Assembly (NCBI GenBank): GCA_003117195.1
Contig: BDSI01000049.1
Span: 826,501-890,500 of the forward strand
Source of the DNA: Eudorina sp. 2006-703-Eu-15
Lineage: Eukaryota; Chlorophyta; Chlorophyceae; Chlamydomonadales; Volvocaceae
DNA: 64,000 nt
Reading direction: 5' to 3'
Each line of letters opens with the position of its first letter. Position 1 is the stretch's first letter. A program made the position numbers and the translations under genes. Below the pieces are notes generated by a model, which made no database searches, was not told where the DNA came from, and was given only the letters and a program-made list of their open reading frames with translations. This document shows, one piece after another, positions 37,001 through 48,700 of this stretch.

Positions 37001-40000
37001 CTCGCAGCAGCCATCCTAGAACGCCAAGCGAGTACGTGCGAACGTTCTCGCCCCCGATGAGCCCCGAGCTGGTCAATCAATCTAGTGACAAATGGATGCA
37101 AATGCACGAAGGTGGAAGGCTTATATTAATTAATCCGCGAATGTTTTTCGGGATGAATGTTCGTGCAGGTCACCGAGCTGCTGGACAGCGGCGCCTTGAG
37201 CCTCGAGTCTCTGGACCATGCGGGGCGCACGCTGCTGCATGTCGCGGTCCGGGCGCGCAACGCGCAGCTGGTGCGCATGCTGCTGGACCGCGGGGCCGCG
37301 GTCAACGTGCTCGACATGTACGGCTGCACGCCGTTGCAGCTGGCGCGCCTGGTAAGCCGGCCAGCAGCTAATGCACGCAGCAGCAGCGTGTATGCACGCA
37401 GCGGCCCGGAGGCCGGCCGGCCGGCCCGGAGGCATTTCCTGCGCCGGTTTAGACGGATGTATGATGGCTCCGTTCGGAATATAAACGAAGGGTTGCTTCT
37501 ACATACCTACATACGCGGCTGCAGTACATCGCGCCCATTCCCTTTCTGATGGCTTGGGCACCTGGAGTCTATCTATGCCAGTTTGACGAACAGAAGCCAG
37601 CCGAGGAGCGCGATACCTCAATCGCACGTCCGTGCAAATGTACGAATACGCATGTATGTAGGCTTGTAACCCGTGCGTTAAAAAACGTAACGCGCGCGCT
37701 GCCAATCTAGATGGGAAAGATGCTGGCGATCGACTGCAGTGTACTTCGCCGTACCCTGTCTACTGTACTAGCCGCACCCTAAATAGAGCTTGCGTGTTAT
37801 TGCCACTTGCACACGGCCTTTCCAGGCCGGCCAGGAGGAGCTGGCCGCCCTCCTGGAGTCCCACGGCGGCCGCCTGGCCTCCCGGCTGGTGTCCCAGTTC
37901 TACCCGCTTCACGCTGCGGTGATGGAGAATGACCTGGAGGCGGTGCGGGCTGCCCTTGCCAGTGGAGCCAGCCTGGCTGCCACGGAGTATCACGGCCTGA
38001 CGCCGCTGCACGTGGCGTGCTCCTTGGCTGGAAGGGATGTCATCCAGGTAGGTTGATTGTGGCGGGTGGGCTCGAAACGACATACAGGTTAGGTAGAGCG
38101 CATAACTCAATCAACACACGTGCTCGTGATATTGACTATTATTAGTTGTAGTATTAAGAGCAGCAGCAGCCTTTGCACGCTTTACGGAGCCAGATGGGGC
38201 AGGATGCGGCCCAGTGCGGGGTGAGTCCGCCGCTGTAAAGCTTACTGGTGTAGCTGCATTTGACAGGATCCCTCACCCAGGTGCGGCGCTCAGATCACAA
38301 CTTAATTATAATGAATGAATGAATGAACGTTACAGCTCCAAAGTAAGGGATCAACGGTGTATACCATCAACGGAGGGACTCCAAAGTAAGGGATCAACGG
38401 TGTATACCAGGGCAAGCCCCAGCAGGCCCCACCGACAAGGCGGCAAGACACCTCCACACCACACAGTAGTATAATCTGCTGATAACACGGATGCTGGGCC
38501 CCACGCACATCAATGTCCACATACAGGCTCTCATTGACGCGGGCGCGCCCCTGGACGTCACCACGCGAAGGGGCCTGCTGCCACTGCAGCTTGCTCTGGC
38601 TTTGCAGCGTACAGAAGCTGCCGATTTGCTGCAGGTAGGTAGGGGTAGCTGCTACGTATTGCCACGCTAGCAGGAAGGTCGACCTTACAGGGGCAGCGAC
38701 TCGATTCAGTCGCAATGGGGGCCGCTAGTCTCTAGGCCGACCTTACTTGACCTACCTATCTACCAACTGGATAGATGGGCGGGGGCGGGCTAGATGCACA
38801 TACACACAGTTTCGGCGCCCCACTGGAACGAGCCGTGCCAACCATCATGCAGATCCGTATGTCCGTTTGTTATTTGTCCTACGGGTTACCGTAGACAGAC
38901 ATGGTACAGTAATCGGTGACTCATGATATATGTCATGTGAAATGTATCCCCGGCGCCAGGCCGCTGGTGCGCCGCTGGTGGTGAAGCAGATCGTCACTGC
39001 CGGCCACGAGGGCGACGCGGGCAGCAGCAGCCTGGTCGCCTGGTCCCCCCAGAGTGGCGACGACCTGCTGGAGGCGGTGGGACTGACGGAGGAGGAGCTC
39101 GCGACGCTGCACGTGAGCGAGGGGTGCGGTGGCGCGACGCGGGTTAGCGCAGGCAGTGTACATAATAGAGCACCGTGCGTGATTATTGAGCGATCGAGCG
39201 CCGCATGTACTTGGTACTGTAATTGTCATTGCTGCGCATCGTTCGTTAGAGGGGGCAGCTCGCTCGCTTTGGTTGCACGGTCACTGCGAATGGGTTACGA
39301 ATGGAGCAGTTGAAAAATAACGGACCCCGCGTAGAGTCAATCGACTCTGGGACCGAACTCTGCGGAACGGAAATGTTGCGTGCGTTATCAAGTTCAGGGG
39401 CTGGATCCCAGCCACCGGCGCAGTAGGCCATCAGGGGTGGCAGCCGACCGATGCCTCCTCAGTCCGTCCTCACCCACCATCACTGCACGCACTGTACACC
39501 AGCAGTCCAGTCCTTGCCGTGGCATATCTTGACCTACTTCTTCCGGTCCGTGGCCGCTGAGTCAGGGCGAGCGTGTTTTACTTGTCCAACAATGGACGAA
39601 TTTATTAGCTGCTGCGTGCTTGCCCGCTCGGTGCTTGCAGGGCTCCTGGGCGTACCTCAGTGGCATCGCCTTCCCGTCCCAGCGCGCGCGCATGGAGCAG
39701 TTCTCCACCGACTTCTTCCTGAGCCTCTTCGACCAGTGCCCGCACCTGCTGCGGCTCTTCCCGTTCCAGGACGCTGAGGTGCGTGCTTGCGTGCGTGGCT
39801 GGCAAGGTGTCCCACGAACCCAAACCCTTACATACGTCTCATGCTTTTGCCGCGCGAACACGCACGCACGCACAGCGCCCGCACACCACGCACCCCGCCG
39901 CGCGTGCACCGGCGGGCATCCAACTCCCCGCAGACACCGACTTCATGTAAGGCCTTAATTCGGCCATAGGCACATTCTCCATGCGACGCATACATGCATG

Positions 40001-41468
40001 TGAATGCATCACATGGGATGCGTACTGACGGGCATGCCACGTGCTGGCACCGACATACGCCAGCCAGCGGCCGGCCGGCAAAGGTGTCAGTCATCATCGC
40101 ATCGCAACCCCAGCCAGCCATCCAGCGGTCCACCACACACGTGTGTGTGACGCTCGCCCGACTACTGCTGACCCCGATTGAGCGCAGGGCAAACCCATCA
40201 TGGCTGAGGTTCGCGCCCACGGCGTCAAAGTTTTCTCGATGTTGGGCTCCATCCTGATGCTGCTCTCAAACTTCACAGTGCTGTCAAGGTGGGAGGAGTG
40301 AAAGCTAGCTAGCGCACATGCACGTCATGGTTTGTTGGATGTATGTAACTACGTATGTATGTGTGTATGTGCTCACCGCACCTATCTATCTGGTGCGTGC
40401 ATATTGATGCAGGTAACCCATGAGTGCAGGCGCACGCTTCAGAAGCATTGCATGCATGGATGTTCATGCTGAAAGGAAACAGCAGCCGACCTACCTGTGG
40501 TGTGCGTCACCTGTATTACGTATCTCGATAGTGTACGGCGCTCGCGCACAATCAACAGATACAGCGCGAAGCATTACTCTCGCTCTCAGCACCTACCTCG
40601 ACGGAGAGGTCATTGCAGCTCTGATCACGCCTCGCATGAGTAATCAGGCACCATTCTTTGTGGATTTTTGCCCCCCCCTCTCGATCATGAGGCCCAGTCG
40701 TTACCACTACGTGCACAGCCCAAGGCTTGCGAAGTTTCCAGCCCCGATGCATGTTCGGCTGTTGCGCAGTTCTGTCCCAAATACAAGCAAGCCAATAAGC
40801 ACCTGCTCCCAAGGGACATTAAGTGCTGCCCCGCACCCCGCACAGAGACGGATCCGGATGGACTCACAATTGGCATACCGCGGATACCTCCCCAGCTCGC
40901 TGCGCGCACTCACTCGCTCCATCTGTTACGCGCAGGACCACTCAAGAGCTGGTGGAGAGACACATCGGCTACGGGGTTGACCTGGCCCATTACGATATTT
41001 TCCTCAGCCTGAAGGCGGACGTGCTGGCAAAGGTTAGACGTACGCCTGGATATTTGAAACCGTACGAACGGTGCCGTATATACACACAGTGCCGTTCATA
41101 CACATGCGTGAAGGCTTGCATCGACGCGTCCACGTCCACGTGTGTGCGTGCGCGGTTGCTGCGGTTTCCAATATCGCGCGCGCCACAGTTCTCATTCCGT
41201 TCCCGCCACACACATTTATCGCTCGCGCCCGCTACACGCTACGCACGCGCGCCCTCTCTGCAATGTGTGCAAGCAATAGAATAAGCAAGTAAGCCTCGCC
41301 CCTGCGCTGCATCGATCTCACCACCTTCCGCACACACAGACGCTGGGGCCGCGCTGGGACAGCGTTACGGCGTCCGCATGGCGCAAGGTCTTCACACTGG
41401 TGTGCCGGATTGCCAAGTCCGTCTACGACAGGAAGGAACAGCAGCAGCAGGAGGAGGTCCAGCAGTAG
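24513..41468 (+). CDS. NOS: Nitric oxide synthase copy A: NOS oxygenase-FMN-FAD/NADPH-ankyrin-globin (32 exons, 1586 aa)
   Basis: NOS oxidises L-arginine to citrulline and NO, with electrons passing from NADPH through FAD and FMN to heme. Thirty-two exons total 4761 nt with every phase consistent. Order by residue: N-terminal cassette 1-118, oxygenase 119-484, linker 485-535, FMN domain about 536-727, FAD and NADPH domains about 728-1210, ankyrin repeats 1211-1381, linker 1382-1432, globin 1433-1586. Key residues: proximal Trp181 and heme-ligand Cys187 (WRNAPKC), Glu369 (arginine), Trp454 (pterin stacking); reductase motifs HYSISSS, FCSSF, GTGIAPFKSFW, FGCR and VYVCG. ATG 24513 was chosen because it gives MAE..., like MAD... 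in copy B; an in-frame ATG-less extension reaches 24441. The copy looks intact. Two of its introns use GC donors. The soluble composition predicts a cytosolic protein; no transmembrane segment was seen. Confidence 0.96.
25822..25834 (+). other. 13-nt micro-exon of NOS-A
   Basis: GAAGTTCTGGGAG is flanked by a TGCAG acceptor and a GTGGGT donor. It completes the Arg codon opened at the end of exon 3 and adds KFWE. Copy B has the same 13-nt exon at 47009-47021. Confidence 0.85.
26404..26441 (-). repeat. Short dispersed repeat, family A1, inverted and shortened (NOS-A intron 5)
   Basis: GACCCGCGGAGTCCGCTGTA is followed by ACATCCTTAATAATG, the inverted A1 core with changes. It begins 11 bp after exon 5. 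Confidence 0.8.
30057..30152 (+). repeat. Tandem triplication of an exon end with GC splice donor (NOS-A exon 12)
   Basis: A unit of 29-35 bp containing GTTACTGGCAAGT and the last bases of exon 12 is repeated three times (30057-30085, 30086-30117, 30118-30152). Frame fixes the donor at 30070 (ACT G followed by GCAAGT). Using the second donor would add 32 nt and shift the frame. Confidence 0.85.
30705..31040. repeat. Degenerate minisatellite in NOS-A intron 12
   Basis: Units of roughly 25-35 bp built on TCGATCTCTGCTTGCCTG and pyrimidine-rich spacers repeat about ten times with variation. The array runs right up to the acceptor of exon 13 at 31040-31041 and so supplies its pyrimidine tract. 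Confidence 0.85.
31241..31287 (+). repeat. Short dispersed repeat, family A1
   Basis: Core pieces are TTATTATTAGGATGTTACAG, CGGACCCCGCGGGTCATCGG and TGACAGCC. Near-identical copies lie at 34458-34505, 42189-42232 and 54353-54402 (+) and 36805-36856 and 26404-26441 (inverted). Confidence 0.9.
34169..34170 (+). other. GC splice donor (NOS-A intron 18)
   Basis: Exon 18 ends GCGCCCGAG and is followed by GCAAGC. Copy B has GCGCCTGAG followed by GTGCGC at the same point. The acceptor is at 34528-34529, phase 0. Confidence 0.85.
34458..34505 (+). repeat. Short dispersed repeat, family A1 (24 bp before NOS-A exon 19)
   Basis: Almost identical to the copy at 31241-31287. It sits between the branch region and the acceptor of intron 18, the GC-AG intron. 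Confidence 0.9.
36805..36856 (-). repeat. Short dispersed repeat, family A1, inverted (NOS-A intron 24)
   Basis: Reverse complement of the A1 core (GGCTGTCACCGATGACCCG, then GTAACATCATTATTAG). A weaker related segment follows at about 36857-36905. Confidence 0.9.
37169..39112 (+). other. NOS-A exons 25-28: ankyrin repeats and linker
   Basis: Exons: 37169-37351, 37826-38047, 38527-38634, 38960-39112. Ankyrin signatures are GRTLLHVAVRARNAQLVRML, GCTPLQLARL, FYPLHAAVMENDLEAVRAAL, GLTPLHVACSLAG and GLLPLQLALALQRTEAADLL, giving about five repeats over residues 1211-1381. The 38960 exon adds a 51-residue linker that ends in an acidic helix-like stretch (LTEEELATLH). Ankyrin repeats usually bind other proteins; the partner is unknown. 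Confidence 0.93.
38313..38425 (+). repeat. Dispersed repeat, family A2, with internal tandem duplication (NOS-A intron 26)
   Basis: A (GAAT)n run leads into AACGTTACAG, then AAGTAAGGGATCAACGGTG is present twice in tandem and ends in CAGGGCAAGCCCCAGCAGGC, as in the aldolase intron copy. Confidence 0.85.
39641..41468 (+). other. NOS-A exons 29-32: C-terminal globin domain
   Basis: Exons: 39641-39778, 40188-40288, 40936-41032, 41340-41468. The block GSWAYLSG, EQFSTDFFLSLF and PHLLRLFPF covers helices A-C; VRAHGVKVFSMLGS resembles helix E with a distal His (His1489); VERHIGYGVDLAHYDIF resembles helix F with the proximal His (His1521); LGPRWDSVTASAWRKVF covers helices G-H. About 150 residues, a normal globin length with a classical 3-over-3 pattern. 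The protein ends in a Gln/Glu-rich tail. Confidence 0.93.
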
Positions 41469-42188
41469 GGCGGGGGGCTGCCGCGAACCGGAGGGCCGAA
41501 CTTGGGGCTGGGGAAGCTGCGTCCATCTGTCCTTCACAGATCGATGTCTGAAGATAGAGGCGCTCGCTGCAGCATGAGTGCGGCGGCCAGCCTGATGCGG
41601 GGGTCTCCAATCGGATGGGGGAGTTGCGGGAGTCTCTGACCGGATGTGGGAGTCTTGCTTTCTTTTGCTTTCTTTTGATGGGCGCCACCAGCGGATGTCG
41701 ATCCCCTCAATCATTACACGGGCAAACTCCGTCCGAGGGGCTTCTGCGAAATCTTGATGTGTGCCGCTGCGTCATTGCACTCAAGTACGTGCCTGCTGTT
41801 TGGTGTTCGTTCGGCGAGGGCTTTCCGGATGTCGGTAGGCACTATGAGCGGCGGGCTGCCTGGAGACACCTGAACATGTGTGGATGGAACGGCGGGATAC
41901 GCACGTACATACATACACGCCGCGTACTGTAGCAACGCCCAAGCAAATGAATTGTTTGCTTGTGTTTACTCTCATGTACATGTTCAGCCAAGCTCAGTGA
42001 TGAGTTTCTGGTTGTAACGGAGTCAACTGTGTTGATCGCTGATCCCGGACCGAGGCATCGCGGTCCATATCTCTCCGTACATACATTCGTACAGTATGGT
42101 GACCGAGTCGGTCCATTCCTCTCCCGTCACGCGCGCTATGTATACATGCTTTGGCCATGAGATATATACGCCAGCAGCTTATAACTGT

Positions 42189-42232
42189 ATTAAGGTTGTT
42201 ACAGTGGACCCCGCGGGTCATCGGTGACAGCC
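42189..42232 (+). repeat. Short dispersed repeat, family A1 (3' of NOS-A)
   Basis: Same core as the intronic copies. It is followed at 42293-42365 by a fragment shared with the retroelement 3' end at 61013-61080. Confidence 0.88.
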
Positions 42233-42292
42233 ACAGCTCCCTCACCATACACTGCATAATTGCGCCACCATGGCGCACCGGACAGCCTCCAC

Positions 42293-42365
42293 AAGTGCAC
42301 CGAGACACACCCCGTGCCCACGCTACCAGGAAACCACCCATAGCCAGGGGGAGTTAGCCACCAGT
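42293..42365 (-). mobile_element. Fragment of retroelement 3' end, inverted
   Basis: CACCGAGACACACC, CTACCAGGAAACCA and CATAGCCAGGG followed by GAGTTAGCCACCA match a longer piece at 54660-54782 and, reversed, the end of the element at 61013-61080. Confidence 0.65.
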
Positions 42366-42572
42366 GATTCTGCGGCGACGTCTGCAGACCATGTGTAACA
42401 ACTTCCTTTCCCCTCATAGTCTCCCGACGAGGCAACATGTGGCGTCCCATTGCCCTCGCCCCGGCCGAACCGCGCTCGCCGGTTGCGCCCTCCCGCGCGC
42501 TCCCTCTTTACCGTATTATATAAGTAAAACAGCGAAGCCGCGAAAAGTGTCCGGACGGCCGACGTTGCCGTT

Positions 42573-42580
42573 GCAATGTG

Positions 42581-42677
<97 letters not shown>

Positions 42678-42728
42678 ATGTGCAATGTGCAATATATGTG
42701 CAATGTGCAATATATGTGCAATGTGCAA

Positions 42729-42763
<35 letters not shown>

Positions 42764-43077
42764 GTGCAATGTGCAATATATGTGCAATATATGTGCAATG
42801 TGCAATATATGTGCAATATATGTGCAATGTGCAATATATGTGCAATATATATGTGCAATATATGTGCAATGTGCAATATATGTGCAATATATGTGCAATG
42901 TGCAATATATGTGCAATATATGTGCAATGTGCAATATATGTGCAATGTGCAATGTGCATATATGTGCAATGTGCAATATATATATATATATATATATATA
43001 CGGGGGCATTACCAATGTATATATATATATATGTTATATATGTATATATGTTATATATGTATATATATGTATGTATA

Positions 43078-43135
<58 letters not shown>

Positions 43136-43154
43136 CGGGGGCATTACCAATGTA
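42573..43154. repeat. Composite satellite: (AT)n with GTGCAAT minisatellite
   Basis: A long (AT)n run (about 42583-42680) passes into an array of ATATATGTGCAATGTGCA-type units (about 42680-42976), then more (AT)n/(GT)n. The sequence CGGGGGCATTACCAATGTA occurs twice, at about 43002 and 43136, the second joining directly to repeat D. Confidence 0.97.
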
Positions 43155-43383
43155 ACCGTTACAAGGTGGACCCGTATCCCGACCTGGTGTTCCAACGGGC
43201 CCAGATAGCTCGTAGGTGCCTCGTCTCATCAAACCCTACCAAGGACTGCGCACCCATCCGCCATCACCCGCGGGGGGGTCATGCAGCCATACCGGCCACC
43301 ACACCAGGTTACCAGCGCGCCAGGATTGCCTCTCCTCGAAACCGCGCCAGAACCGCCTAATCACACGGCGATGAGGGGACGGG
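43151..43383 (+). repeat. Repeat D, copy 1 (about 233 bp)
   Basis: About 90 percent identical by eye to 48415-48649. It begins TGTAACCGTTACAAGGTGGA and ends in GATGAGGGGACGGG. Both copies hold a roughly 64-codon GTG-started open frame, but its changes do not look like those of a conserved protein. Probably a non-autonomous mobile element or a piece of one. Confidence 0.9.
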
Positions 43384-44988
43384 CATTACTAAGTAAGATG
43401 GTAAAAGCTAGCTAGGTATCCTGATCGTAGTGGCGGAACGAACCCCGCCCAAACGTCGGCTGCGGAAACCTGGCCGTGGCTGATTGACGAGGAGTAGTTT
43501 GACACCTTTTGAAACACGTTCTCTAGACCGTGCAGCCTGGTTCATCCAGGCTGGGCTTCATTAGAAGCGGGCGCACGCAGCGTTGGTCAGAGTAATAAGC
43601 AAACACGGCAACCGATGGAACTGTGTTTGTTCGACGGACGTCATCAAAGCGGAGGCGTCGCTGTAACGCAACAGGCCAGCAATCTGTGCGCACGGAGCTA
43701 GGTCTGTCGCCGGGTCCTTTACAGGGAACCGCGCTGCGCGGCAAACTAACAAGCCATTACGGATACTTCGGTGTACGTGCCTGTATGGAGTTGCCAGCTT
43801 CGCTTGCCGCGTAGGGTGCGGCGGCTGGGTGGGCATCGGTGGGCTGCTTAGGGCCCGTTCCATACCGTCTTGCGAGTTCTTTGTTGGGGAATGCGTCGAA
43901 ATGCGCGCGGCACCCGTGACCGCGGGCCTACGCTCCAAGTTACGGATTGGACCTGACCTTCTAACTGACATGTATGTAGTCAGAAGCAGTTGCATTGCAT
44001 GGCCGTGTTTTTATCTTCGTCCGTTTTCGCGTTTTGCCTAGCATCGCGGTGGTAGCATGTAGGTGCAATGCTTTGTCGTTCCGATTCTTCCTTTTGATAG
44101 TTTTGGGAACTAGCATTTTGTCGCGTTCATTCGCATTTTGTCGCATTTTTTATCACTGTACGGCCTAGTCCGAGTGTCGCATTTTATACCGCTGTACTGC
44201 TCATTTACTGCGCTTTGCGTATGTATGTATTTGTCAGATGCCAAACAAATCCTCTTTTGGTCGTTTGCCCAGTTTGCCACACAACATGAAGCGGCTTTCG
44301 TGTTACTTGGTATTTCAGTTAGCAAGCAGTGCAAAGCACGTTGTTGCGGCGCGGAACAGGATCAACCATCGTAACAAGCGGCGTCGGCGGGTCATGTCCT
44401 GTAGGCCGCGCCACATAGGTATCTCGGTACATTGACATACACAGACGAGCGTGTTTATGGGAGCGCCTGAAGAACTACGGCTCTGCATCGCACGTGGCGG
44501 GCGAAGGTGGGCGCGCGCAAAGGAACCCTTCGGTACTTCGGTATGTTTGTCAAACTAATATACACGGAATGTATATCAATATTATTGGAGAGGTGCAGCA
44601 CATATAAGAAAAAGGAGTTGCCTGTCCAGATCAGGCGTGCGTGTCTTCACAATCTCCGGTGCAAGTCTGCAGCCAATCCACACATGACAGCACCAAAGGA
44701 ATGCTACAACTATTCCAAAAACATGCGCTTCCGATCAATCTTAGTCACCAACGGGCGAAGCACGTCCAATGTGTGATGTACTAGTAGAGACAAACAGACT
44801 ATCTGGACACTGGCAATGCACAAATATGATCTCGCTTAAAATGTACCTATATGGTGGGATCAGGTAACAGGCCGTAATTCAACTTTTGAATCTTTTGGGC
44901 GGACCTTCCTGCCCATGACGCCATTTGGTAACTAATGTGGCATTGTTGTGAATTGATAATTGATACGAATTGATGAACACTAGTTCTA

Positions 44989-45026
44989 CTCCAGGAGGGC
45001 GTTCCGTTTCAGGTGTGCGCTCCAGG
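44989..45026 (+). promoter_or_regulatory. Shared upstream motif, NOS copy B
   Basis: CTCCAGGAGGG is followed 15 bp later by GTGTGCGCTCCAGGG. The same two blocks in the same order occur at 62876-62916 upstream of copy C; copy A keeps only the first. They lie about 190-220 bp before the start codon. Confidence 0.6.
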
Positions 45027-45211
45027 GATCCGGATCGATGCAGTCCTAACTAACACCTAAAATAACATAAAAGCGCATTCACTTCTACAATTTGGGAATT
45101 GAGCAGCTTTTCACTCTGCTCAAACAACTCTTTCGGGGTGCGCCCTGTCCGGCCCTATTTACTTTCTTGTTGTAGTCGAGGCCGACTCTGCGCCGCAAAC
45201 CTCCGGAACTA

Positions 45212-45730
45212 ATGGCAGATTCAGAACCTAATGGTGGTCACAACGGTTGCGTCCATTCGCAGTCGGGTAATGGAGATCTTGTCAGCACCATCTGTTCGGA
45301 TGCCATCGTTCAGAAGGCCAAGGAGGCCGTTCGCACCTGCCCATTCGGGCACGGCTCTGTGGGTGTAGGTGAGCTGTGCCGATAGCGAAGCGTGCCATCA
45401 CTACAAGAGTTGTCGTCGCGATCCCGCTTCCCGTCACTGCACGAGTTGTCGTCGCGAGCCCGTCGGGACAGAGCACATCGCAATGTAATCCTCCGTGATC
45501 CCTCGCGATTTCGCGTTAGCCCGATACTCCGCCGCATGAACGAGAATCTTGCACATCTTATGAGAAACTGTGAAATGGAAGTAAGGTGACTACTTGTGAA
45601 ATTGTAACCGTTGCCTCCGTTGATCTGTATTCATGTCACAGGACCATACCCTGGATACAAGCATGGTCGGCATCCTGCGATTTGCCCTGCGGGTTGCGAG
45701 CCAGACCCGACGTTGGACAGGCATGGCCGG
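45212..45730 (+). other. NOS-B exons 1-2: N-terminal Cys cassette
   Basis: Exons 45212-45368 and 45642-45730. The leader is 36 residues shorter than in copy A but ends in the same CPFGHGSVGVG / PYPGYKHGRHPAICPAGC block (Cys67, Cys71). Confidence 0.85.
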
Positions 45731-48700
45731 GTGAGCAGTGTTAAGGGCGCGCTATTTGTGTGTTTATCTAACTCGAAGATGCTGTAAATAAGGATGGCAG
45801 AACAGTTCTATTTCAGAAAAGTAGTGATGGCTTGCGTCGTTAAGTCAACCGCCGCTTGTGTCGGCATCCTGAGCACTTCTAGACGGGCTGTGGCCGCGGT
45901 TTGATGTTGTGCTATTCTCAAACATGCTTTATATATAGCAGCATCAGTAGCTACTGTGTGTTCGTTCTCCATGGAGCTACGCCACGTGTGTCACGTATGC
46001 TACATACCGTATGGGCTGAACGCCTTGTGTTACTTAAGATAACCGCCGAAATTATATATGTTAACTTATTGTGACAATTGCCCAGCCACCACTTAAACGA
46101 AAGACGCGCTTAAGCTTTACTCAAGCGACCGCCGTCTTCACAATAGTTGCAAAGCTCTTGGGTTAGTGCGTGATGGCACGATTGGAGCCTGCAATTTTGG
46201 GTGTCCCGATTTCGGAACGAAGCAAGCTCCGGCGTTGTCGTAATGCCTCGCCCTCCTGTGTGCTGGGTAAGGTGGTGCGTGGATGCGAAACACGCACACC
46301 GCCGGCGGGGGGGCCGGGCTTCCAATCAACCGCAAGCAAGCTGTAGGGCTTGCCATTCATTGCACGGTACATACACTACTGTGCAGCCTCGTAAAACATT
46401 GATGGCTAAGCCGGACCATAGCTACCGGTAGACTGAATAGTAATGCTGACAGTAACGAACATTATTACAGTGGGCAGAAGTATATCAAATCGACGGTACT
46501 AGCTGAAGGTAGAGTTTATTGCTTGCTTTTCGATACACTGTTTTAATGGAGGCGCTTTCGTTGTTGCCGTACAACTGTCTTACCCACTCGCAGGAGGGCG
46601 AGACCCCCCACGAGACCCTGATCCGCGAGGCCCTCGAGTACCAGGAGCTGTACCACCATGAGAAGGGCAGCACCGAGGCGGTCAAGCAGGCGCGCATCGC
46701 CGAGATCCTGGCGGAGATCAAGAAGACGGGGACCTACACACACACCTTTGACGAGCTGCAGCACGGGGCGCGGGTGGCGTGGCGGAACGCGCCCAAGTGC
46801 GCCAACAGGTCCGTCAGCCACGACATTTGGCGATTGGCTTCATCGTGTGTCTTGCGATGCGGCAGCAGTTCAGCCCATGCATGCTGCCTGCTAGCTCCGT
46901 GCCTGCCTGCACGACAACCTCAAACAAACCCGAACGGCCCCCAAAATCCCCAACGGTCCCAAACAAACCCTGAACCCGTCCCGGCCCCGTGTCCTTCCCG
47001 ATGTGCAGGAAGTTTTGGGAGGTACGTACGCATCGACTGGGCGGCGCGCAGTAGTCCTGGGACGGACTGTCCCTGGCTTCCCGCCAACACGAGGAGATTT
47101 AGCGTCACCACACTGATCTGGCGGGGCGATAGGTTTCGTAGATTCGCCTTCGGAGCGCCAACATGTTCTTGGGCCGGACTGTTTAGATAGAAAGCAGCTG
47201 GCTAGCAATCACGCCCAGTACGTGCCTAGCCTGGGTTTTGACAGTTGGAACCATCACATACACAAGCACCCTGCGCAGCGCAGCAGGGCGCAGCATGTAG
47301 GCTTGGTGGATAAACCAGCAGTAATGTGCCAAATCCAGGAGCTGAACCTGCTGGACTACCGGCACGTGGACACTCCCGAGGGCATGTTCCGCGCCTGCCT
47401 GGAGCTGCTGGAGGCCGCCACCCTCAGCTGCGTCACCACCGCCAACATCGTGTGCTTCAGGCCGCAGACGCCGGGCACACAGGACGGGCCGCGCGTGTGG
47501 AACAGCCAGCTCATCCGGTTCGCGGGGTAAGCGACGGCAGCAAGTAAGGATAGCACGGCGTGGGTGTTCTAACGCGGTCGATGTACGTACTGCTGTTGGG
47601 GTAGCTGTGACACGCATCATCCAAGCAAGCAACTGGATGGGATGCTGAGCTCTCCACCCACTGTGTGGCCCCGAGCGAGCGTTATAGACACGCACCTAAC
47701 GCATACGTACACGAGCAGTTGGAATCACATTACATTATTGGTTCTTGAAATGCACTACATACTTGCAGTTACCGTCAGCCTGATGGAACTATCCTTGGGG
47801 ATAAGGCCGAAGCTGACTTCACGACCATGATCAAGGTACGCAGCTTGGATGTGTCGTGTGTCGAATTGTGTGAGTGCTGATCCGCTGTTGAGGGGCACAC
47901 GCACGCGGCTGTCACGCATCAGCAGCTGCGTGGAACGTCGTCGCAGACGTTACAGTGCACCTACCGCGTACGTGCACGTCCCTGCCGCTGCTTCAGATGT
48001 GTTTACCTCCGTCGTCGATGGCCTTCGCAGGCTTGTGACAAGCTGAGCTAACTACTGCTGGGCGGCACGCACTTTCGGCTCACTCGCTCGCTCATACCAT
48101 TTATTATCTATTACACGCACCGCACTAGCTAACTGCACGCTCTAAGCAGAGCAAACACAGAACAACCATCACAGCCACTTGCATGTATGCGCCACGCACG
48201 TGCCGGGCATGTATCCAGAGGGCGGGTCTCCATGCACCTACTGCATGCGCCCGCGCCGTGGCCCCCTGTTGCTTTGGTACGCCGGCAGGCGGACTTTGGC
48301 TGGGAGCCCCCGTTCGAGAAGTCGCGCTTCGACGTGCTCCCGCTGGTGCTGCAAACGCACCCGAACGACGAGCCCAAGGTCCGTGAGCTGATATGTGACA
48401 TACTGGTGTTTTAATGTAACCGTGACAAGGTGGACCCGTATCCTGACCGGGTGTTCCAATGGGCCCAGATAGCTCGTAGGTGCCTCGTCTCACCAACCCC
48501 TACCAAGGACTGTGCACCCATCCTCCATCACCCGCGGGGGGGTCACGCAGCCATACCGGCCACTACACCACGTTACCGGCGCGCCAGGATTGCCTCTCCT
48601 GGAAACCGCGCCAGACCCGCCTAATCACATGGCGGTGAGGGGACGGGGATTGGGGTGTTGGCGCGCCCGCCACGCAGCCGACTGCCAAGACAAAACATAC

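Larger units (their letters stand above)
41469..45211. other. Spacer between NOS copies A and B
   Basis: Contains NOS-A 3' UTR with a candidate TGTAA at 42013-42017, an A1 repeat, a retroelement 3' fragment, the AT/GTGCAAT satellite, one copy of the 234-bp repeat D, and a less GC-rich stretch from about 43400 to 45200 with no recognisable gene. The last 220 bp carries the motif shared upstream of the NOS copies. Confidence 0.5.

Noticed and set aside
24513..41468. Copy A read as a pseudogene because its frame is broken many times
   Set aside because: Every break coincides with a splice junction matched in copy B, and the 32 exons sum to an exact multiple of three without a stop.
42677..42976. 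Regular repeats resembling a CRISPR array
   Set aside because: Units are short, AT-rich and without unique spacers, in a eukaryotic spacer; a minisatellite.
42323..43232. Long Ile/Tyr/Cys-rich open frames on both strands
   Set aside because: They are translations of the AT/GTGCAAT satellite.
43561..43995. 144-codon minus-strand frame in the A-B spacer
   Set aside because: No domain and no coding-like neighbours.
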